From Datnioides undecimradiatus (taxonomy: Eukaryota; Chordata; Actinopteri; Lobotiformes; Datnioididae): DNA of 64,000 bases. This document shows, piece after piece, positions 1 through 26,790 of this stretch. A program made the position numbers and the translations under genes. Position 1 is the stretch's first letter, and each line of letters begins with the position of its first letter. The stretch is from the NCBI GenBank assembly GCA_008933995.1, contig WARS01000010.1:5001001-5065000 (forward strand), read 5' to 3'. The notes under the pieces are model-generated. The model did no database searches. It was not told where the DNA came from and saw nothing but the letters and a program-made list of their open reading frames with translations.

Positions 1-2334
1 TAACAGTAGGTAACATTATTATGTGTAATGAAATGAAAGCGGTCACTCACAGTGACAAACTCAAAAACAACCAGTTCTTAACAGCTGTATACATTTTTTA
101 GCAGTGTGTTTTTCAGTGTACACCACTTGCCTCAGCACCAAACGCAAGACATATAAAGCTCTTTAGAATCTGAAGAGCTGGATATTCTTCTCAGGAGTTG
201 GTGGATAACAAAGACAGAGCTAAAAGGAGAGAGACTGCTGATTGTACATTCATCTAGTGGACAGAAACATGTCTCCAAATGCTAATGTTGTTTTGCATCA
301 GTTGCCTGTCTAAATAAGCAATTGGCTGCTAGCAAAACAGTTAATACATCAGTGTTTACAACTTATTTCAGTTTGCAAGAGGGCAAAAAATGAAAAAAAA
401 TGCAGGTTTAATGTTAGAAATGTCTAGATTTCTGCGTACATAGCATCAAACCTATGCAGCCTAACAGCGCATTTATACTCTAAGCTAGGTACCAGCTTCT
501 CTCTGTAATTTGGTCTTTATGCAAATGCTTACAGCTCAGTAAGAAACAAGCAGTAATACAATAAATTGCCATAAAAACCCGATGAAAGGAAACTAAATTA
601 GATTTGAGCAAGAGCTTAAGTCACAAGTGCCTTGTCATATGATCAGATTTAATGAAATGATCAAAACTGCCGTTTTCGTTTTTTAACACAGAGGTAAGAT
701 CTTATTAGGGTTTCACAGGGAAAAAACTGAAAGATTACAACTTAAACTGCAGCAACAGTGTGATTCGCCTGTTATATCTGAGCAGCGTCCACAGCACTTG
801 AGGTATTAGGAGTCCCTGAGTCAGGATAACCGTGTTGTCTGTCCACAATGGAATCTAATTGGACGGTCTCTCTTTTCATTGGCAAGCGCTGAAGGTTTTG
901 GGGCAGGAAATAGGAGCTGTGTCTCTCTTCCCCCCTGGCTCTGCCTCAGGGTCTCCTGCCAGAGAGTGAAGGAACAGAGCCAGACCTTTTTTTTTTCTGT
1001 GTGTGCGATTGTGATTGTGTCCACGAGAGAAAGGCAAAGAGAAAGAGCGAGTGCGCTGCTGGGATGCGTGAAAGCATTCTTTTACTCTGCAAATCTGTGT
1101 GTCCACATGCTTGCACAGAGGAAGGAAAGCCATATCTTTCGGAGCAGCATCCTCATACCCCCGACCCCCCCTTCCCCACCTCCTCCCCCTCCTCTACATC
1201 CCTCCAGCTTTTTATCAGACACATCATCAGCAAGTATAAACAGAGATGGAAAGCGTTTAGCTGTGCTGCTGCTGCTCGCCTCTGATCTGCAAGTCCCCCT
1301 GTTCCCAGAATCCTCTCCTCAAATGAGGGAACCAATGAGCAGTCATTAAGATAGGCAGTGCTTTGGCCTCTGATGAGGAAATGATGGGATAAAAACAAGT
1401 CCTTTTATCAGGATATTATAAAGAGATAGTGGGCTGCGGATTCTTCAAAAGCAGACGGAGGAGAAGAAATGGCGGCGAGAATGTCTTTCCCATTCTTTCC
1501 TTTTATTTTGTCAGACTGTCTCCTTTATTTTCCCTCTTGGTCTGTAAATATCTCCGTGACTCTGTGTATCTTTCACTCTGTCACTCTTTAAAGGAGGAGG
1601 GAAAGACACACATCCTGCTGCTTTTGCTGCCACTCCAGAGCCCCCCCCCCCCTTTCCTCTCAGGAAGTTTCCCATCTGCCTTTGTGCTGGCTTAGTGGAA
1701 GAGGCCCAGTGGTGTTGAAACAGTGGCTGATGCACACACTGATTGGGAAGCACACTCATGCATGTAGGGTTTTACAAACACGCACGCATCCATACACTCA
1801 CTGCAAACACTCGCTGATAAGCTTCGACTCGGACAGACAGACAAACTGCGCACACTCAGTCGTACACGTAGGCGTACAGAAGATAACAGTTTCATATACA
1901 TTGGAAGGGGGGCGGGTTTACTGTGGCGCTGGCTGTTTTCACTGCATTGATTAATGTCCCTCTAGCATCTGCTCACTCTTCTCCTTGACCCTGCTGACCT
2001 GTCCATTTCTCCTCTTGTTACCATAGAAACATTGTCATAAAATGGCTTAGAAAGAGATTTTTCCCATCCTGTCCATTCATATGTATGTTTAAAAATAACA
2101 GCAAAACTACAACAAATAGGAAAAATCTGGATGTATTGATTTCTCTATTTCCCTTTTCTCTGTGTTTTATTGACTTGAAATAAAAATGTAAGAAACTATG
2201 AGCTATGAACTATGAGCAGATGTAGCTGCAAGTCAGCTACTGTTTTGGGCTTGGGAGTCTACGCTTGTGAAGCTAGACACAACAGCGGCTTCTGTCTCTG
2301 ACCTCTGACTCTGCTGCCGTTCTCTGCTTCCCAG
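1..2334 (+). other. Intron or upstream non-coding DNA of the MAP3K gene (left edge)
   Basis: No coding exon could be supported here. The first in-window exon begins in mid-codon inside the PB1 domain, so the roughly 60-75 N-terminal residues of this family must be encoded further left or in an exon I missed. The part around 850-1700 has two inverted CCAAT boxes (ATTGG at 857 and 879), scattered CpGs, pyrimidine runs and a poly-C run near 1630. It could be a 5'UTR or internal promoter, but nothing in the sequence proves this. The open frames here are rich in Ser, Pro and Leu from low-complexity DNA and look non-coding. Confidence 0.6.
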
Positions 2335-14969
<12,635 letters not shown>

Positions 14970-16915
14970 GGCCTGCTGACCCCCCCTCCCCTTCCCTGCC
15001 TGTGAGGCCTCCATGGCCCCGGCGCCTCACCTCCTCTCCGGCCCGCCCCGTCCCCAGGGCCCCCTCCCCTGCCACCAGGCTCCAGGGCTCAGCATCACTC
15101 CAACTTCCTGCCCTGTCATCTATCACCAGTGTCTGCCTTGTCAGGACCCCTGCATCTCTCACCAACTAGCTCAAGCATTTTTTACAGAGAGACCAGGTTG
15201 ATTGCGTCAGACCTCCAGAGTCCTCCGAGGCATCGCAGTGTCGCTCCCAAAGGAGGGAGCTGATGAGAAAGCACTTAGCAGTCTCACAGGCTATAGACTG
15301 CTGTCCTTTAACAAGGGCAGGAAAAGTGACCCAAGTTAGGGAGTAGCTATGTCTCAAGCTTTCCGGGTCTTTACACTCATTTACTGCCACAGAACAGTGT
15401 CTAGGTTGGGTCAGATGCTATGTAATTGTGACTGACTGGTGACATTGACCACATGTACCAGTGCTGTAAGTTACTCATCAGCCTAGGTCGGCGATGAGGG
15501 AAATTAAGATGGTAAAATATTTTTATATGATAAGACAATAACACCTACAAAGTCATATTTGCAAATGAGTTTTTCTACTGTCACCTAAAAAAAACTTAAA
15601 TGTATTTTCGTCAACGCCTTACAATAAGACTTTGTAAGTAAGAATGTCTTTTTTTAAACATCTTAGAGGGTTTCAGCACCCTTTCATAGCACTCATGAGA
15701 CCATTTAGAAGGATTGTCAACATTGCACTTTTGATATCATGCATTGCGACATTTCCAACATGCAGGATAATCAACTGAGGAGATATTTTTCTATTTGAAG
15801 CATTTTTATATAATTTCATAAGGAGAATTGTGTAGTTTGTATCCATTGTGAAGAAGAAGAGGAAAAGGAGAACCAAACTTTTGCATTAGTGTGCAATGTC
15901 TATTAAGCAATACCAACTCTACTGTTGGCGTCTGTGTCATCCATTCCAGCTTCCCATGCAGTGAGCCAGAATAGAAAAAGTGGCCAAAGAAGAACTGCAA
16001 AGACAGAAAATTTCAGCACGGTTAGGCTAACGTTCATGTGCAGTATTAGTCATGTTGGATTGTTTTGTCACCTCAGAGCCGTATAGCCTTTTCTATGTCA
16101 TGGCAGCTTTGTGCAAAATAGACTGCACAGACCAAATCAGATGCATCGACATCACGTTGTGTTAGCATGAAAAGCATTATGAAATTAGACTGAAGTCTCA
16201 TTTGTTGTATGAATCCAGTCACCCCATGCCTTTACTTTGCATCCCACTCTATATGAATGGGCAACTCAATGATCACTTGACAGCACACTTTGCTCTGTAT
16301 AATGTCATATGAGTGAAAGCGTAATATTCACCAAATAAAAAAAAAGGGGGTCAAGTCAGAAAGATGGCGCAAAATGCTGCATCCTTTAAAGTGATGAGAT
16401 GAAATATTAATAGAGGAGATTGATGTTGGAGGTGGAGTGGTTAGCTGTAATACAGTGGCACTTAAGGAATGATCAAATCTTTTTTGACCCTTGTCAGTGC
16501 CTTATCCGAATCTGCTTGTAAACACAAATGTTCACTGCCAAAGCAGAATGCTTCTTAAAAAGGTGAACAGCTGTTCAGTAGAGAGCACACACAGGATTTG
16601 CTGAAATTTCTTTTATATTGAAAAAGAAGATTATACTGTAAATACATATTGTTCTGCACTTTTGTATGAAATTTCTTTACATTATATACAAATCTATTTG
16701 ATGAAATAGTAACGTTATACAGTAGATTGTACTGTGATTTAGACAGGAATATGTATGATTGTCTCTTTGAGAGCTGGTAGGCAGTATGAAAAGGCTGGGA
16801 GGTTTTTGATTGGGACAGAGTTTGTTTTGTCTTAATGACAAAGCCTTGGAACATGAAATGTATCAAGTCATTGATCTTTTGTACATTTAACTTAATAAAT
16901 CAAGGTCTAAGAATA
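14970..16915 (+). other. 3'UTR of the MAP3K gene
   Basis: The stretch from the TGA at 14967-14969 to a canonical polyadenylation signal at 16894. It starts GC-rich, then turns AT-rich as 3'UTRs often do. No splice-compatible coding block is present. The exact cleavage site cannot be read from sequence alone. Confidence 0.6.
16894..16899 (+). terminator. Polyadenylation signal AATAAA (MAP3K)
   Basis: Canonical hexamer about 1.9 kb after the MAP3K stop, followed by a T-rich segment and about 0.6 kb before the next start codon. An earlier A-rich AATAAA near 16335 is a weaker alternative. Confidence 0.55.
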
Positions 16916-17344
16916 TTTCCATGTGTGATTTTATTGTGTCTTTAGTTGCCCCAGTCTGTGCCATCAAAACTACTATTGTTGCACTTGTTACATATCTGTA
17001 GCGATATCAGAGACAAACATCTTTAAAATTTAGAGTTTCAATTTAATGTTTTGACTCAGAACACAAGTCTTGCTTCTTCTCTTAGTTTCTAACATTATTT
17101 CATCTTCAAACATGGCAACAAAGGTGCAAGCTGGACATTTAATAACTCATGCCTCAGTGTCTGAAATTATTACTTTTCAGTTTAAGTCAGTAAAATTCAC
17201 ATGTATGGGAATCCATCTGTTTTGTTTCAGATCAATATGAACAACCTTTGACAAATGTTTATAGTATATTTAGATTTTGTGTGTGCGTGTGTTTGAGTTG
17301 GTGTCTTTAATTAGCTTTTATAGCTTGAGGCAGCACACAGCACC

Positions 17345-17367
17345 TTACAAAACAGCGAGTTTTGTAA
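17345..17367 (+). promoter_or_regulatory. Inverted pair of D-box-like half-sites
   Basis: TTACAAAAC and GTTTTGTAA form a perfect 9-bp inverted repeat with a 5-bp spacer, about 150 bp upstream of the cry-dash start. Each side differs by one base from the PAR-bZIP D-box TTA(T/C)(G/A)TAA. In zebrafish, D-boxes are known to drive light-induced transcription of clock and DNA-repair genes. The role here is inferred. Confidence 0.4.
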
Positions 17368-17380
17368 CGACGTGTCTGAA

Positions 17381-17386
17381 AACGTG
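17381..17386 (+). promoter_or_regulatory. E'-box-like AACGTG (CACGTT on the other strand)
   Basis: A single noncanonical E-box 13 bp downstream of the D-box-like palindrome and about 130 bp upstream of the cry-dash ATG. E- and D-boxes in close proximity are known in the zebrafish per2 light-response module. A six-base match alone is weak. Confidence 0.3.
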
Positions 17387-17513
17387 ACGGACTCATCTGG
17401 CACGGGCCACGGATAGAGTATCGTCAAACCGGAGGACGCTGAGCTCTGACACAGAGCACCGCCGGTGCGTCTGATTAACTATTGCTGTTATATTGAACAC
17501 TGACGGTTAAGCC

Positions 17514-20500
17514 ATGTCTGCCACCCGCACAGTCATATGTTTACTAAGAAACGACTTGCGTCTCCACGACAATGAGGTAAGAGTCTGTTACGAGTGCATG
17601 TGTTTATGAAATCCGACTTAAGAGAACCCATTAATATTACAAGTGTCTTTTTTACATTTTGTGCCTGATCGGTAGTTCTTCGTTTGATACTATATTTATG
17701 ATAATAAGGTGTGCACATTATGTTGTCTATTTGCTGTTAGCATCGAGCTATTTTCATATCGCCAGCAGTGAAAATAGATTTACTTCCGGTTTGTATCCCA
17801 CGAGAATAAAAGCAAAAAACAAAAAGCCATTGAATTTGGGATTTTAAAATGCACACATTGACACTGACTCGCCTTTTGTACTCGCCTTATAATATTGTGC
17901 CATGCTCTTTAAGACAAAAACGTCAGGCCCGCAGTCAGCAATAAAGTAGAATAGGCGCTTCAATATACAACTTCCGGATGCTCTTTTCAAAGTAAAGGAC
18001 AGGATAAAATTGTAGCTGAAGAACATTCATTTGCTTACTTTTAATTTTTATGCATTATCAACGCACTGGGATAGTTGAGTTGTACATCGCAAAACACACA
18101 CACAAAACAGCTTGCACACTGAATTAAAGTCATATTTTAAATGTATGTGTTTGCTGCCAGTGTAAGCATGTCATGAGCACTTGACATGAACCATACTTTA
18201 TACTCTTCACATGCAGCTTTTCCACTGGGCCCAAAGAAATGCAGAGTACATTGTCCCACTGTACTGCTTCGACCCCAGACATTATATGGGAACATACAAC
18301 TACAACCTACCAAAGACTGGACCTTTCCGCCTGCGCTTCTTACTGGAGAGTATCAAGGACCTCAGAAGCGCATTGCTCAACAAGGGCAGGTAACGAAACA
18401 GTTGTTAATTGACTGGTCCTTGTGTATATGACCTCAATCTGTATGTCTTCCACTGTTTAGCTCTGTCTTTGTTGTAGCAGTGATGAGCCATAATGTATTT
18501 CTAAGGTTTAATAGTCATCACAAACTGTATCATGTTATTATCACAGTGTCCCGGCAGACCTTGTCCTTGGCTTTCTAGGATTTAACTAATAAACATGTAA
18601 CAGGATCAGGACACACCTGGCTTGTAGGGGGTTATGTTTACATTACCGTGAGCACTGCACACACTGTTCCCATCATTTTTTCCAGTCAGTGTGGGGGAGA
18701 GTTACGAGCTCTACCCAGGATGCAGCTTGCCTGGCATGGTGTTAATTTTTGTGTCCGTGTGTATGTCTCTATGTGTGTGACACCAATCTCGTAGTGAGAC
18801 GGGGTAAGCCAGAGCAGGTAGTTGCTGACCTCATAAAGCAACTGGGCTCTGTCAGCACTGTGGCTTTCCATGAAGAGGTAGATTCAAACAGTCTTTCTCT
18901 TATTGTATTCTCTACTTTATTGCATCGTCTGGTGATTTTGACATAGTTTTTCTCTCATGCCTTCATGGTGCAGGTAACTTCGGAAGAGCTGAATGTGGAG
19001 AAACGGGTGAAGGAAGTCTGTGCTCAGATGAAGGTCAAAGTTCACACATGCTGGGGGTCTACACTCTACCACAGAGATGATCTTCCCTTTCACCAAATGT
19101 CCAGGTGCGAGGATAAGGCTTACCTGAAACATCCCAAAAACATCCAAATTCTGCATAACGTCCTGCTTTTAATTCTGGCAATTAAATAAGAAATATAGTT
19201 TAAGAAAAACAAAGTACTTGCTTTTAATATCTTGTAACATTTCCTCCTGTTTTTAAGGCTGCCTGATGTGTACACTCAGTTCAGGAAGGCAGCAGAAACC
19301 CAGAGCAGGGTAAGGCCTCTATTCCCAACCCCTGAGCAGCTAAAGTCTTTACCCCAAGGGCTGGAGGAAGGAGTCATTCCTACAGAAGAAGACCTGCAAC
19401 AGACAGGTGAGTTATAATATGACTCAAACCCACTTTTTTGTCTTTATGTCCTGTGGATTTGCAGATAAAGAAAGATGCCTGGAAATTCATTTTATGTTCT
19501 CATCAAAATTGACTTTTGTGTAAATGCCTTTACATGCTGATGACAAATAGGAAGCACAAAATGCTCATTTTATCCACTGCCTCTCATGGGTAAATCCACT
19601 CTGCTGCTACTTTCAGAATTCAATAAGCAAACTGCTGAGCACAGTTTACCTCGTTAAGTGGCAGAAAGAGGGCAGACAGGCTTGATTTCCATGTATACCA
19701 TTAGGCTTTTATGATTCTGTGTATCTTCAACGTACACCAGGGAGCGTTTAACATGTATAAATCAGTCTGATGGTGAAATGCGTCTTTTATTTTATTCTCA
19801 CAGAGTCTGTGACTGATCCTCGCTCAGCTTTCCCCTGCAGTGGTGGTGAAAGTCAGGCTCTGGCCAGGCTCAAACATTATTTCTGGGACACTGTGAGTAC
19901 AGCTTCCATTATACTCATATGATGATTGATTATATACTATGTGCTGCAGCTGAAATAAATATACCTACTTTGCAGGATGCAGTTGCGACTTACAAGGAGA
20001 CTCGTAATGGCTTGATTGGTGTGGATTATTCCACTAAATTTTCACCATGGTGAGTGATCGTTTCCTTTGTGACTAGAGTTTACTTGCTTTAAATATATCT
20101 CTAAATGTGCTTTAATTCTGCAGGCTGGCGTTGGGCTGCATTTCACCCAGGTATATTTATCACCAGATCAAGCAGTATGAGAAGGAGCGAACAGCCAATC
20201 AGAGCACATACTGGTGAGTTTAGAGTTACCAAGGGCTGGAATACTTAAGTGAGTGAGATCTGAACAATAAATACTATGTAATCATGTCCAATTGGTATGG
20301 TATGTATGAAAGCTCACCTGCTTTTAGCTGTAATGTGTCAAACCGTATCTGTACATGGCAAGAATGATCAGTTTTTAATGAAAATAAAATATATTCTATC
20401 ACGAACCACTATTGGCTCGCAAGTAATATCAATTTGTCTGTCTTTCAGGGTCATATTTGAACTTTTGTGGAGAGATTACTTCAAGTTTGTAGCTGTTAAG

Positions 20501-22434
20501 TACGGCAACAGGCTGTTTCAGGTGAAAGGTAAAATGAACTCAAGTTTCTTACTTCTTAAATTCAATATAAATGAATGTAAAGCTCATGGCAATTTCATCT
20601 CAGGTCTTCAAGACAAATCGGTTCCTTGGAAAAAGGACATGAAGCTTTTCAATGCGTGGAAAGGTTTGCAACATTTTTTCCTCCACAGAATATTCTTTAT
20701 TAAAAATAAAATAAAAAATGGTTTATTTAAGAAGTGCACTGAAAATATAGGAATTATAGTTGATGGTATGTATGATCTGTAATTACAGAGGGACAAACAG
20801 GAGTGCCTTTTGTGGATGCCAACATGAGAGAGTTGGCAATGACAGGCTTCATGTCCAACAGGGGTCGGCAAAATGTTGCCAGCTTTCTCACAAAAGACCT
20901 GGGCCTGGATTGGAGGATGGGAGCTGAGTGGTTTGAATACCTTCTGGTAGGTGGTCAAGGCCGCATTTGAATTCAGCCTGAAAATGTATTTTTTTAGCCC
21001 GTATCTAATTACCTAATAAATTATTTTATTTTTAGGATGTTGTGGGATACAATGTATTTTAATGTATTGTGCTCAGCACTTCAGTTTATTTTAATTTTAT
21101 TCATACTCACAAGTGTGTTGACCTTACCATTTTAAAATTCTCTCCAAAGATTGATCATGATGTCTGCAGCAACTATGGCAACTGGCTGTATAGTGCTGGT
21201 ATTGGAAATGACCCCAGAGAGAACAGGAAGTTCAACATGATCAAGCAAGGCCTTGACTATGACATCAATGTATGTTCAAGAAGACACATGTGTCAGTGAC
21301 ACTTTGTTTGTGACGCTTTTGCTTTTTGAGATAGAAATTTCAGTCATTGATTATTTAGTGCTCAGCTCCTCGTGCATCTCATGCATCTTCTTTAGGGTGA
21401 CTATGTACGGCAGTGGGTTCCTGAACTACAGGGGATCAAAGGAGCTGACGTGCACACGCCCTGGACCCTCAGCAGTGCTGCGCTGTCACACTCTCATGTG
21501 TCCCTTGGTGAGACCTACCCGACCCCCATCGTCATAGCACCTGAATGGAGCAGACATATTAACAAGAAACCGGTGCGTGTTTGAGAAGGAGGAAGTGGAT
21601 GGTATGATTTGTGTGCTGCTGCTGATTTTTGTGGCTTCAAACAAAGAAAATTTACTCATATGAACAATTGTACTTGATTTGTGTATTTACGTCCTCTGCT
21701 GTCTTACATATAAAATTAGTATTATAAAGATTTTAACATTAAAAAACAAATGATATGTTTAATATTAAACCAGTGGTTCCCAGTTCAGAAGTTGGAGTTC
21801 CCCCACAGAGGTATTTCCCCTCTGAACTTCTTTAAAATATGTCATTTACATAATTGTTCATTATCCAAAAAGGTCAAATTATCCAGCACACAAATCAGAA
21901 AACTGAATACAGTTGTGTTGCAGCTAATTTATAACCTATTAATCATGTCATGAACCCCCATAGTTTTAACAGCAATGCTACTTACTACTTAATACTGCTG
22001 TGTCAATATTAACACTAAAATGAAGTGTTCTGAAGAACAAGTACTTTTGATACTTTAAGTAAGTTTTAATGATAAAACTCTATATAGAATTTTGAATATA
22101 GCACTTAAACTTTGCTTGAGTGTTTTTACATTGGTATTTGGCATTTACATAAATATCTGTAAAGGATCTAAATACTTCTTTGACCATTAATAATAAAAGT
22201 AATACCCAATTGGTTTAAATGTGTGCGAATAAACAAGCCTTGAATTGATCAGGCAATGCTGCCTTATTGTCTTAATTTAAACCATCAGAATACGAGCAAA
22301 GGTTTGTTTCCTTTTTACCTTTTCAGAGTGGCACAGGACCTTCACCAAGAGGAAAGAAAGGCCCTTCTCACACGCCCAAACAACATCGGGACAGAGGCAT
22401 AGATTTCTATTTCTCCAGAAGCAAAAACCTATAA
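17514..22434 (+). CDS. cry-dash: Cryptochrome DASH (single-strand DNA photolyase)
   Basis: FAD enzyme of the photolyase/cryptochrome family that repairs cyclobutane pyrimidine dimers in single-stranded DNA using blue light. Exons: 17514-17576, 18217-18389, 18784-18877, 18974-19104, 19258-19406, 19804-19892, 19976-20049, 20124-20213, 20449-20528, 20604-20663, 20789-20946, 21150-21269, 21396-21572, 22327-22434. Together they encode 521 residues, the family length. The N-terminal photolyase fold begins [16 protein letters not shown]. The FAD-binding helical domain has [39 protein letters not shown] and [19 protein letters not shown]. The C-terminus ends with the DASH-type GIDFYFS. The start is the only in-frame Met before the conserved strand. 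All junctions are GT/AG except the acceptor before 18784, which ends in AC and is discussed as a finding. If that site is not used, five core residues (79-83) are lost. Confidence 0.95.
18390..18783 (+). other. cry-dash: cry-dash intron 2 with apparent GT-AC ends
   Basis: The donor is CAG|GTAACG. The reading frame that continues the protein ([11 protein letters not shown]) is open from 18746, but that stretch has no AG before 18793. The AG ending at 18794 leads to an immediate in-frame stop. The AG ending at 18798 keeps frame but drops residues SNLVV. Ending the intron at AC (18782-18783) gives [13 protein letters not shown], aligning without gaps to the CRY-DASH family. A TTAAT branch-site-like string lies about 40 nt upstream. 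Confidence 0.55.
21573..22326 (+). repeat. Last cry-dash intron, largely interspersed-repeat-like
   Basis: The part near 22030-22190 (TACTTTTGATACTTTAAGTA through GTAAAGGATCTAAATACTTC) matches, from memory, a very common teleost interspersed repeat that ends in a similar ATACTTCT block. The segment near 21770-21960, starting CCAGTGGTTCCCAG, resembles another common fish repeat. Family names cannot be assigned without a repeat library. Confidence 0.45.
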
Positions 22435-22895
22435 TCTACCTCAGTCCCGAACATACAGATGGTTGATCAGAAGCTACTGGCTCCAGTGACGCAAACTTGG
22501 ATTGTTGCCGTAAAATCTGTGCTGAACAGCGACATGCTGATTGAGGGAAGCTGATTTGAGGAAACGCATGGCAATACTTATGCTTACATACTTGAATGTG
22601 AACTGATCTTTGTATATTCATACACATGCCCTGAGTTTCTATTGAAAAGTAGACCTCACAGAGCATCTTTTATGGACTTAGTTATTTGCTTCCTGTTTTG
22701 CTGCAGCAACAGTGGAAAACCACACTGTGGTTTTCAGTTTTGATGCAGATCAGTTAAAAAGATCTGCCCTTTGGTGTTTTTGTGCTGATTGTTATTTTTG
22801 TTATGTCCGTTTGGATATACAGTTGTTATATTGTACAATTTCAGAGTTTGCCTGTTTGAAGCATTTACAAAATAAAACATTTTAAATTTACTGTT
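22435..22895 (+). other. 3'UTR of cry-dash with poly(A) signal at 22871-22876
   Basis: A short 3'UTR follows the TAA at 22432. AATAAA at 22871 is followed by a T-rich segment, and the next gene's start codon is only about 0.4 kb further on. Confidence 0.65.
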
Positions 22896-23271
22896 TAATT
22901 CTGTTGTTCAGTGCAGCTTTTCAGAATTAGTCAGGCAGTAGACAAGAAAAGGGAAGTGAAACCGCGTTTCTGTTTTTCTTCAACATTTCCCTGTGACGTC
23001 CACTGTTGCAGGCCATTTTTATTAAAAGTGAACTATAAGCTAGTGCAACTCTACTCTCCTGTCCAGTGGAGTTTGTAGGTAAAAAGCGTCTCCTCCCCAT
23101 GCGTGACGCAATTGACATCAGAAACGTCACTTCCTTGTTCTCTTGTCAGGTGCGCTTCAGCAAGAAGAGACAAACTACTCAAATCACGCCGATTGTCCTT
23201 AAAAGATGTTGTCCATGTTTCGTTTTAACTAAAGCGTGTCCTTTTACGGAGATTTCCGGAAACTATCGAAC
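22896..23271 (+). promoter_or_regulatory. Intergenic region, promoter and 5'UTR of myd88
   Basis: About 375 bp between the cry-dash poly(A) site and the myd88 ATG, so the promoter must be compact or overlap the upstream gene. It contains an ETS/IRF-like composite site (listed separately), TGACGTC near 22995, TGACGCA near 23105 and an ETS-like CACTTCCTT near 23128. No TATA box is evident. Confidence 0.5.
22952..22961 (+). promoter_or_regulatory. ETS/IRF composite element-like site GGAAGTGAAA
   Basis: An exact match to GGAANNGAAA, the composite bound by PU.1 with IRF4/IRF8 in myeloid genes, about 310 bp upstream of the myd88 start. It also overlaps a near-ISRE. Position and gene function fit, but binding is inferred. 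Confidence 0.4.
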
Positions 23272-26076
<2,805 letters not shown>

Positions 26077-26790
26077 TTATGGACCAGACAGAAAATTGTG
26101 TTTAAAGGTGCCTTTTTACTCAATAAAAGGGGATGTCAGACAGTGGTCAACTATCACATGTTCAGTTGTGCACTATTACTTTTTATCCACATTCTGCTGG
26201 CTTCTGAACCCACATATACTTTACTGCGTGTACATGGTAAATATCATAATGTTACTATTTGTGTTTCATATGGAAATCACATTGTGATTTCTGAATAGTA
26301 TCATAAAACTCAAGCTGCACAAGTATACCAAAATTCTGTAAAGTTGTCACTGCACAAAGTCATTATGAGGTTATTAAAATTTCAAGAATAACACTGGTCA
26401 TTGCTGCCTGTGTTTTGTATATATGTGAGTTATTTTAGTAAAGAGCATCTGTTTGTATTTGGGGCAGCGTGTACCGAATGCTCTGTAAAAGCTGTTTTTT
26501 GTGCGTTGACCACTTCCTCTTATGAGTCTGTTTCTAGATGAGATTGAAGTTTAAGAGGAAGAGATGTTGAGATTGTGATACTTAGAGTTCAGTGTGTTCC
26601 GTGTTACAGCCTGCTGACACCTGCTTTCTTTCTCACTGCCTGTGTTATCATGATGTCTGACATTTGATTTTGTATTTTTGTGTGGTCTTTTTACAGTTTT
26701 TACACTCTCATAAAAAGCACGTTTGACCTTGAATATACCATCTGAATAAGATTTCCTTTAAATAAAATTAATACATTTTTCAATGGCTAT
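26077..26790 (+). other. 3'UTR of myd88 with poly(A) signal at 26761-26766
   Basis: AT-rich sequence after the TAA at 26074. AATAAA at 26761 is the best signal; CAATAAAAGG near 26121 would give a very short 3'UTR. Confidence 0.55.

Larger units (their letters stand above)
16916..17513 (+). promoter_or_regulatory. Intergenic region and likely promoter of cry-dash
   Basis: About 0.6 kb between the MAP3K poly(A) signal and the cry-dash ATG. The last 180 bp are richer in CpG and carry D-box-like and E'-box motifs. There is no clear TATA box, so the start site is unknown; a 5'UTR must lie in the last part. Confidence 0.5.

Noticed and set aside
879-1349. 156-residue open frame on the + strand
   Set aside because: Low-complexity Ser/Pro/Leu composition from pyrimidine-rich DNA, no domain motif and no splice link to the MAP3K frame.
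23236-23271. Upstream in-frame extension of myd88
   Set aside because: It has no ATG. The ATG at 23272 gives the N-terminus typical of percomorph MyD88 in a better context.
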